This document shows, one piece after another, positions 58,609-64,000 of a stretch of 64,000 bases of DNA. Position 1 is the stretch's first letter, and every line of letters begins with the position of its first letter. The notes under the pieces were generated by a model. The model was not told where the DNA came from, did not search any database, and saw nothing but the letters and a program-made list of their open reading frames with translations. Origin of the DNA: Arthrobacter sp. UNC362MFTsu5.1 (GTDB lineage: Bacteria; Actinomycetota; Actinomycetes; Actinomycetales; Micrococcaceae); the NCBI RefSeq assembly GCF_000685965.1, contig NZ_JMLE01000002.1, forward strand, positions 62,001 to 126,000, in the 5' to 3' direction. The translations under genes were made by a program, and so were the position numbers.

Positions 58609-59346
58609 ATGGCACTGCGACTTGTTCAAGTGAATTTCAAGGCCCGGGATGACTCAGCCCTGGGCCGGTTTTGGGCCGAGGCGCTCGGCTGGGGTGTTTC
58701 CAGCGAGGGACCGGGGGTGACCAACGTCGAACCCGTGGGCTTCACCTGGCCGGACCCCTCCGCAGTGTGCGTCGATGTGGTCACCGTCCCGGACCCCGAG
58801 ACAGTGAAGTACCGCGCACACCTCGATCTTGCCACCACCTCTGAGGTCCATAAGGAGGAGTTGGTAGCGCGCCTGTTGGAGCTCGGTGCGACGCCGGCCG
58901 ATGTGGGCCAGGGTGATGTGCCGTGGACGGTTCTTGCCGACCCGGAGGGCAATGCGTTCTGCGTGCTGGAGCCGCGGCCGATCTACCGGGACACCGGGCC
59001 CATCGCCACGGTGGTGGTCAATTGCGCGGATCCCCGGTCCATGGCCCGGTTCTGGAGCGAAGCCACGGACTGGACCCTGCACGAGGTGACCGATGATCAT
59101 GCGAGGCTGCGTTCGGCCCAAGGTGTCGGGCCGTATCTCGAACTACTTCGTACGTCCGGCGTGGAGACCGTGTGGAACCGTGTCCATCTCGACCTGATGC
59201 CGTATCCGGGTGACGATCAGTCGGCGGAGGTGGCCCGGCTGCGGGCCCTCGGGGCCACTGACGCCGACGTCGGCCAGGGCGATGTGCCATGGGTGTGCCT
59301 CGCCGACCCGGAGGGCAACGAATTCTGCGTCCTCACCCCGGGCTGA
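58609..59346 (+). CDS. Two-domain VOC (glyoxalase-like) protein
   Basis: A 245-aa protein of two tandem VOC half-domains (about residues 1-125 and 130-245). The halves share a near-identical block: ADVGQGDVPW, then LADPEGN, then FCVL, at about 104-124 and 222-242, so the gene arose by internal duplication. VOC proteins bind metal or small ligands (glyoxalase, dioxygenase, antibiotic-binding); the role here is unknown. Divergent from alr. Confidence 0.85.
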   Translation: MALRLVQVNFKARDDSALGRFWAEALGWGVSSEGPGVTNVEPVGFTWPDPSAVCVDVVTVPDPETVKYRAHLDLATTSEVHKEELVARLLELGATPADVGQGDVPWTVLADPEGNAFCVLEPRPIYRDTGPIATVVVNCADPRSMARFWSEATDWTLHEVTDDHARLRSAQGVGPYLELLRTSGVETVWNRVHLDLMPYPGDDQSAEVARLRALGATDADVGQGDVPWVCLADPEGNEFCVLTPG

Positions 59347-59380
59347 ACCTCGGCCCGCCGTCCCGAACGGGGGACGCGGC

Positions 59381-60472
59381 CTACGCGTCGGAGAGGTGTG
59401 CGATCGTGGCTGTGGCCCGGCGCAGGGCCTGCGGGGGAACGTCGCGCACGATTTCCTCCAGGAAGCTGAAGCGCCGCAGCCACTGGCTGCTCTGCCGTTC
59501 CGGCCTGGCGTTGGCCCGCTTCCACCAGTCGGCAATGTCGCCCCAGCCGGGCGCTGCCAGCGAACCGCCCACTTCCTGGACCGCCAGGGACGCGCACAGG
59601 TTGGCGAAGCGGAGCCGGTCAGCAAGCGGCCAGCGCGCCAGGCTGCCCACAATGAAGGCCGCACCGAAGCAGTCTCCCGCACCGGTGGGGTCATAGGCGG
59701 AGACCGGCAGGGACGGTACCCATTCCTCTTCGCCCGTTTCGGAGTCCACGGCCATGGCACCCTGCGGCCCCAGGGTCACCACGGCCACCGGAACCCGGTC
59801 AGCGAGCGCATACAGTGCCGCCCACGGTGTGTCCCGGCCGGTAAAGGCCATGGCCTCGCGCTGGTTGGGCATAAAGGCGTGGAAATGCTGCAGGTTGTCC
59901 AGCCGGGCGGAGGACCATTTGCCGGTGGCGTCCCAGCCGACGTCGCCGAACAGTTTGACCCCCGCGCTGTTGGCGGCAATGGCCCACGGGGCCAGTTCCT
60001 CGTCCAGGTCGGCGACGGCGGCGAGCGCGGCGGGCGGTGTGCCGATCAGTTCCGATGAGGTGACCGGCGCCGGGTGGCCGTGCGTCACCATGGAGCGGTC
60101 GTGCTGAACGCTGAGCGAGACCGTCACGGGTGAGTGCCAGCCGGGGATGCGCTTGGAGAGGGACAGGTCCACGTGTTCCTGGGCGGCCAGGATCTTCCAG
60201 TTGTAGTCCCCGTAGCCGTCGTCACCGAAGGCGGCCGCCAGCCCGGTGCGCAGGCCAAGGCGCGCCGCGGCGATGGCCTGGTTGGCCACACCGCCGGGGC
60301 AGCTGCCCATGCCTTCGCTCCAGATTTCGGTCCCCGGCTCCGGCGCATGGGGCAGGCCGGTGAAGATGATGTCCTGGAAAACGGTCCCGGTCAGGAGCAG
60401 ATCGAAGCTCCCGTCCGCGGGAGTGCGGACGGCGGAGAGCGGGTCGAACCGGCGCTCTGGTATCGCGTCCAT
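59381..60472 (-). CDS. PfkB family carbohydrate kinase
   Basis: A 363-aa ribokinase-like kinase. Signature 1 corresponds to GSCPGGVANQAIAAARLGL (about residue 57), and the catalytic Asp is in AYDPTGAGDCFGAAF (about 262). Its own ATG is at 60472; the one at 60502 lacks a Shine-Dalgarno. It is divergent from a GH4 6-phospho-beta-glucosidase-type gene over 116 bp, so phosphorylation of a sugar or disaccharide feeding that enzyme is possible but not shown. Confidence 0.87.
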   Translation of the reverse strand: MDAIPERRFDPLSAVRTPADGSFDLLLTGTVFQDIIFTGLPHAPEPGTEIWSEGMGSCPGGVANQAIAAARLGLRTGLAAAFGDDGYGDYNWKILAAQEHVDLSLSKRIPGWHSPVTVSLSVQHDRSMVTHGHPAPVTSSELIGTPPAALAAVADLDEELAPWAIAANSAGVKLFGDVGWDATGKWSSARLDNLQHFHAFMPNQREAMAFTGRDTPWAALYALADRVPVAVVTLGPQGAMAVDSETGEEEWVPSLPVSAYDPTGAGDCFGAAFIVGSLARWPLADRLRFANLCASLAVQEVGGSLAAPGWGDIADWWKRANARPERQSSQWLRRFSFLEEIVRDVPPQALRRATATIAHLSDA

Positions 60473-60588
60473 GTTCGGCAGACTACGCCCTCCCGCCACC
60501 ACTGCAAAGTGCCCCGCCGCGGTACACCGCAGGGCGTGGGCCGGCTGGGTGGGCCGGGTGGGCCGGGCGGCCGAATAGACTGCGTGGT

Positions 60589-62010
60589 ATGCGGCTCATG
60601 ATTGCCGGTGGCGGCGGGTTCCGTGTCCCGCTGGTGTACCGGGCGCTCACCGCCGGCCCCTTCGCAGGGCTGGTGCGCGAGCTTGTGCTTTTCGACGTCG
60701 ACCCCCTGCGGCTGGCCGCGATCAGCGCCGTCCTGTCATCGATGGCTCCATCCGGCGGTGCGGCTTCATCCGGACACTCCGCCCCTGCGGTCAGCACCAC
60801 CACCTCACTGGCCGAAGGCCTTGACGGCACCGACATGGTGTTCGCTGCCATCCGCCCGGGTGGAACAGCCGGCCGGATAGCCGACGAACGCGTTGCCCTC
60901 GGCCTCGGCCTCCTGGGCCAGGAAACCACGGGCGCCGGCGGAATCTCCTATGCGCTGCGATCCATCCCCGGGATGCTGGAACTCGCCCGCGAAATGAAGC
61001 GGCGCTGTCCTGAGGCCTGGCTGGTCAACTTCACCAACCCCGCCGGAATGGTCACCGAGGCGCTGGTCCCGGTTCTGGGCAGCAGGGTGATCGGCATCTG
61101 CGATTCGGCGGGCGCCCTGGTTCACCGGGCGGCCCGCGCTGCCGGCGCCCCGCTGCCCGAGGGAAAGCTCGACGGCGTGGGCTACTACGGGCTCAACCAT
61201 CTGGGCTGGCTGTACCGGCTGGAGTCCGGCGGCAAGGATCTGCTGCCCGGACTGCTGGCGGATGCGCAGGCGCTGGCCGGCTTCGAGGAGGGCAGGCTTT
61301 TCCCGCAGCCGTTCCTTCAGTCCCTGGGCTGCCTGCCGAACGAGTACCTGTATTACTACTACGACACCGTGCGGGCCGTCGGGGTCATCCGGACCATGCG
61401 GCAGACCCGCGGCGAATCGATCCACGAGCAGCAGTCCGGGCTGTACCCGGCGCTGGCCGCAGCCGGGTCCCGGGCCTACGAACTGTGGGACGCGGCCCGC
61501 CGTTCGCGCGAGGAAGGCTACCTGGCCGAGGCTCGGGCCAGCGGCGAACAGCGCGACGAGGACGACCTCGCCGGCGGCGGCTACGAGCGCGTCGCCCTCG
61601 GGGTAATGCGTGCCCTGTCAGGAGGGGCGTCCGCAGGTGCCTCCGGAGGTGCGTCCGGCGGGAGCGCCGAGCTCATCCTGAACACCCCGAACGCCGGTGC
61701 GGTTCCCGGGCTGCCGGCGGACGCCGTCGTCGAGGTTCCCTGCGTGGTGACCTCCGACGGCGCGGTGCCGGTGCCGCAGGACCGTCCGGCGGACGCCCAG
61801 CTGGCCCTCATGCAGCGGGTCAAGGAGGTGGAGCGGCTGACGGTGTCCGCGGCGGTGCATGGCCGCCGTGACGACGCCGTCCGGGCGTTCGCGCTGCATC
61901 CGCTCATCGATTCCGGGGAACGCGCCGTCGAGCTTCTCGCCGGGTATGAAGCGGCTTTCCCGGCGCTCCGTCGGCTGTGGCGCGGCGGGCCTGAAAGCCG
62001 GAAGCCCTGA
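60589..62010 (+). CDS. GH4 family 6-phospho-beta-glucosidase-like enzyme
   Basis: A 473-aa family 4 glycosidase, which uses NAD+ and a divalent metal with a redox-elimination mechanism. The Rossmann start RLMIAGGGGFRVPLVYRAL, NFTNPAGMVTEA (about residue 145), and the metal ligands Cys in GICDSAG (about 167) and His in YGLNHLGW (about 203) are all seen. It cleaves phosphorylated glucosides delivered by a PTS; no PTS permease is adjacent, only a PTS EIIA at 28.2 kb. Divergent from a PfkB kinase gene. Confidence 0.92.
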   Translation: MRLMIAGGGGFRVPLVYRALTAGPFAGLVRELVLFDVDPLRLAAISAVLSSMAPSGGAASSGHSAPAVSTTTSLAEGLDGTDMVFAAIRPGGTAGRIADERVALGLGLLGQETTGAGGISYALRSIPGMLELAREMKRRCPEAWLVNFTNPAGMVTEALVPVLGSRVIGICDSAGALVHRAARAAGAPLPEGKLDGVGYYGLNHLGWLYRLESGGKDLLPGLLADAQALAGFEEGRLFPQPFLQSLGCLPNEYLYYYYDTVRAVGVIRTMRQTRGESIHEQQSGLYPALAAAGSRAYELWDAARRSREEGYLAEARASGEQRDEDDLAGGGYERVALGVMRALSGGASAGASGGASGGSAELILNTPNAGAVPGLPADAVVEVPCVVTSDGAVPVPQDRPADAQLALMQRVKEVERLTVSAAVHGRRDDAVRAFALHPLIDSGERAVELLAGYEAAFPALRRLWRGGPESRKP

Positions 62011-62022
62011 AGCCGGCGTGTC

Positions 62023-62559
62023 CTACAGCTTGCGGTACATCACTTTCAGGCCCACGTAGCCCAGCGTCGGGTGGTTGAAAGCCTCCGGGATGGTGGCCAG
62101 GACGTCGAACCCCATGCCCTGCCAGGCCGCCACCGCGCGGACGTTGCTCTCCACCACGGCGTTGAACTGCATGGCGCGGAAGCCGGCCGCGCGGGCCGCG
62201 TCCAGGGAGTAGGCGCAGAGCGCCTTCGCCAGGCCCTTGCCGGCGTGGTCCGGGTGGACCATGTAGCCGGCGTTGGCCACATGGCTGCCTCCCCCGCCCT
62301 GGTTGGCGTGCAGCTCGCCGGTGCCGAGCACCACACCGTCCTGGACGGCCACGAAGGCCTGGCCCGGGGCGTCCTTGAACCAGCGGGCCCGGGCTTCGTC
62401 CTCTGTGGTGCCACGGTCCCAGGTGAAGGTGTCGCCGGCCCGGATGACCGGTTCGAGGATCGTCCACATGCCGGGCCAGTCGGCAGCGGTGGCCGGGCGG
62501 ATTTCGATGCCGGCGGTGGGGCCGGCTGAGTCTGTGGTTGCGTCTGCGGTGGGGCTCAC
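62023..62559 (-). CDS. GNAT family acetyltransferase
   Basis: A 178-aa GCN5-related acetyltransferase. The N-terminal IEIRPATAADWPGMWTILE, acetyl-CoA loop VHPDHAGKGLAKALCAY and NVRAVAAWQGMGFDV near the C-terminus are clear. The GTG at 62559 gives the normal length; the longer frame to 62640 adds a Pro/Arg segment unlike the family. Substrate unknown. It lies convergent to the GH4 gene with 12 bp between their stops. Confidence 0.85.
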   Translation of the reverse strand: MSPTADATTDSAGPTAGIEIRPATAADWPGMWTILEPVIRAGDTFTWDRGTTEDEARARWFKDAPGQAFVAVQDGVVLGTGELHANQGGGGSHVANAGYMVHPDHAGKGLAKALCAYSLDAARAAGFRAMQFNAVVESNVRAVAAWQGMGFDVLATIPEAFNHPTLGYVGLKVMYRKL

Positions 62560-62691
62560 AGCCGCCACGTTAGCAGGATGGCCGCGGATGCCGCGCGGGA
62601 GGGCCGCACAGCATGCGGTCCGCTGTGAAGGCCGGGGCACTTCAGGAGTAGTGTTTTATCGGATGCAGTTCCGCCAGCCGAAAGGAGAGCC

Positions 62692-63957
62692 GTGACTCTG
62701 ATCCGACGTGTCGCGTTCCTCTCCCTGCACACCTCGCCCATGGAACAGCCCGGTTCCGGTGACGCCGGCGGCATGAACGTGTACGTGCGTGCGCTCGCGT
62801 CGGCGCTGGCGGCCAGCGGTGTGGAAGTGGAAATCTTCACACGGTCCACGTCGTCGGGACAGCCCGCCGTCGAACACCCGGATCCCGGGGTGTGCGTCCA
62901 CAACGTGATCTCCGGGCCGCCGCGGAAGCTGCCCAAGGAGGAACTTCCGGAGCTGCTGCACAGCATGGTGGAGGAAGTCGAACGGATCCGGCAGCGCCAG
63001 CCGCACGGCCGGTACGATCTCATCCATTCGCACTACTGGGTTTCCGGCGTGGCCGGGCTGGAGCTTTCGCGGCTGTGGGGCGTGCCGCTGGTGCACACCA
63101 TGCACACGATGGCCAAGGTCAAGAACATGCTCCTGCACTCCGGCGAAAAACCCGAACCGCGGCGGCGCGAGGACGGCGAACACCGCATTGTCGACGGCGC
63201 CACACGGCTGATCGCGAACACGCCGGCCGAAGCCGCCGAGCTCGTTTCCCATTACAACGCCGACTTCGACCACATCGACGTCGCTCCCCCGGGCGTGGAC
63301 CTGACGGTGTTCACACCGGCCTTCCGGACGCGTTCCCGCGCCCGGCTCGGCGTGCCCGCCGGCAAGTTCCACCTGCTCTTCGCCGGGCGGATCCAGCGGC
63401 TCAAGGGCCCGCAGGTCCTCGTCAAGGCAGCAGCCCTGCTCCGCGCCCGCCGCCCGGACATCGACCTGCAGGTCACCATTTTGGGCGCCCTCAGCGGGGC
63501 GAAGGACTTCGACCTGAAGTCGCTGATCAGCGACGCCGGAATGGACGACGTCGTCACCCACCATCCGCCGGTGAACGCACCGGCGCTTGCCAACTGGTTC
63601 CGCTCGGCCGACGTGGTGGTGATGCCCTCATACAGCGAATCCTTCGGACTGGTGGCGCTCGAAGCCCAGGCCTGCGGGACACCCGTGGTGGCTACCCGCG
63701 TGGGCGGGCTGTCCCGGGCCATCTTCGAGGGCCGGACCGGGCTGCTGGTGGACGGCCACAAGGCCGCGGACTGGGCCGAAGTGCTGGAGGCGCTCTATGA
63801 CGACCCCGCCACGCGGGAGGACATGGGCCGCGCGGCAGCCGTGCAGGCCCAGGGCTTCGGCTGGCAGCGAACCGCCGCGATCACGCTGGAAAGCTACCAT
63901 GCCGCCGTCGACCAGTACATTGATACTCACAGAATTCCGGCGGGCCACACGCCTTAG
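62692..63957 (+). CDS. mshA: D-inositol-3-phosphate glycosyltransferase MshA
   Basis: A 421-aa GT4 glycosyltransferase starting mycothiol synthesis (UDP-GlcNAc + 1L-inositol-1-P). N-terminal RRVAFLSLHTSPMEQPGSGD and GGMNVYVRALA, PPGVDLTVF (about residue 199), and the EX7E motif SESFGLVALEAQACGTP (about 318) are typical. GAAAGGAG precedes the GTG start at 62692. The presence of mshA marks a mycothiol-using actinobacterium. Confidence 0.96.
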   Translation: MTLIRRVAFLSLHTSPMEQPGSGDAGGMNVYVRALASALAASGVEVEIFTRSTSSGQPAVEHPDPGVCVHNVISGPPRKLPKEELPELLHSMVEEVERIRQRQPHGRYDLIHSHYWVSGVAGLELSRLWGVPLVHTMHTMAKVKNMLLHSGEKPEPRRREDGEHRIVDGATRLIANTPAEAAELVSHYNADFDHIDVAPPGVDLTVFTPAFRTRSRARLGVPAGKFHLLFAGRIQRLKGPQVLVKAAALLRARRPDIDLQVTILGALSGAKDFDLKSLISDAGMDDVVTHHPPVNAPALANWFRSADVVVMPSYSESFGLVALEAQACGTPVVATRVGGLSRAIFEGRTGLLVDGHKAADWAEVLEALYDDPATREDMGRAAAVQAQGFGWQRTAAITLESYHAAVDQYIDTHRIPAGHTP

Positions 63958-64000
63958 CCGGGAGTGCCGGGAGGGACCCCCGAACGGCTTTGCCTGAAGC

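Overview
The window is 64 kb of high-GC chromosomal DNA that reads as core genome of a Micrococcaceae actinobacterium close to Arthrobacter or Pseudarthrobacter. This rests on the mycothiol gene mshA, a CIRCE-controlled groES-groEL operon with a His-rich GroEL tail, paired GuaB and GuaB3 proteins, a DUF3817/SURF1 pair, many GTG/TTG starts and strong codon bias. I see no prophage, insertion sequence, CRISPR array, rRNA or integration scar. There is one tRNA gene, tRNA-Ala(CGC).

Layout. 1-9.2 kb: the end of a nitronate monooxygenase gene, then small regulator-plus-effector modules: LysR with MFS, a PLP sulfur enzyme with Lrp, ArsR with a small coupled protein and an MFS exporter, and AsnC. Several have readable operator repeats. 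9.2-15.5 kb: CorA, a stand-alone domain like the C-terminus of ZapE/AFG1, a large phosphohistidine enzyme, a GerW-like protein, a secreted trypsin-like protease and an ABC-F ATPase. 15.6-20.5 kb: tRNA-Ala, then the actinobacterial galU neighbourhood (GlpR/SepX-like membrane protein, RimJ-type acetyltransferase, galU, 5-FTHF cyclo-ligase, FmdB zinc ribbon, SAF/CpaB-like protein). 20.5-24.9 kb: a 1,436-aa helicase-like protein with a Vsr/REase-like tail and altered ATPase motifs, the most unusual gene here. 25-37.6 kb: purine and energy genes (guaA, DUF3817, SURF1, PTS EIIA, glpD, guaB3, guaB) with an exported subtilisin and an ABC exporter between them. 37.8-44.6 kb: two tandem acyltransferase-3/SGNH proteins, a DUF389 protein, a flavin monooxygenase and a PQ-loop-like protein. 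44.7-48.8 kb: a TPR-LuxR regulator and groEL-groES behind two CIRCE elements. 48.8-54.4 kb: a membrane protein, a methyltransferase, a shikimate dehydrogenase family protein, a GH3 lipoprotein and a YbdK-type ligase. 54.4-58.5 kb: the overlapping operon alr-tsaE-tsaB-rimI-tsaD, joining cell-wall D-alanine supply to tRNA t6A synthesis. 58.6-64 kb: a VOC protein, a PfkB kinase divergent from a GH4 glycosidase, a GNAT enzyme and mshA.

Most of the window is housekeeping. Best candidates for something under-described are the helicase/REase-like protein lacking the Walker A lysine, a 14-bp-periodic operator array in front of the ArsR-type gene, the stand-alone ZapE-C-like domain, the phosphohistidine enzyme without a PEP/pyruvate barrel, and the tandem SGNH acyltransferases, one with a changed GDSH block. 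Functions are inferred from motifs read by eye, with no database search behind them.
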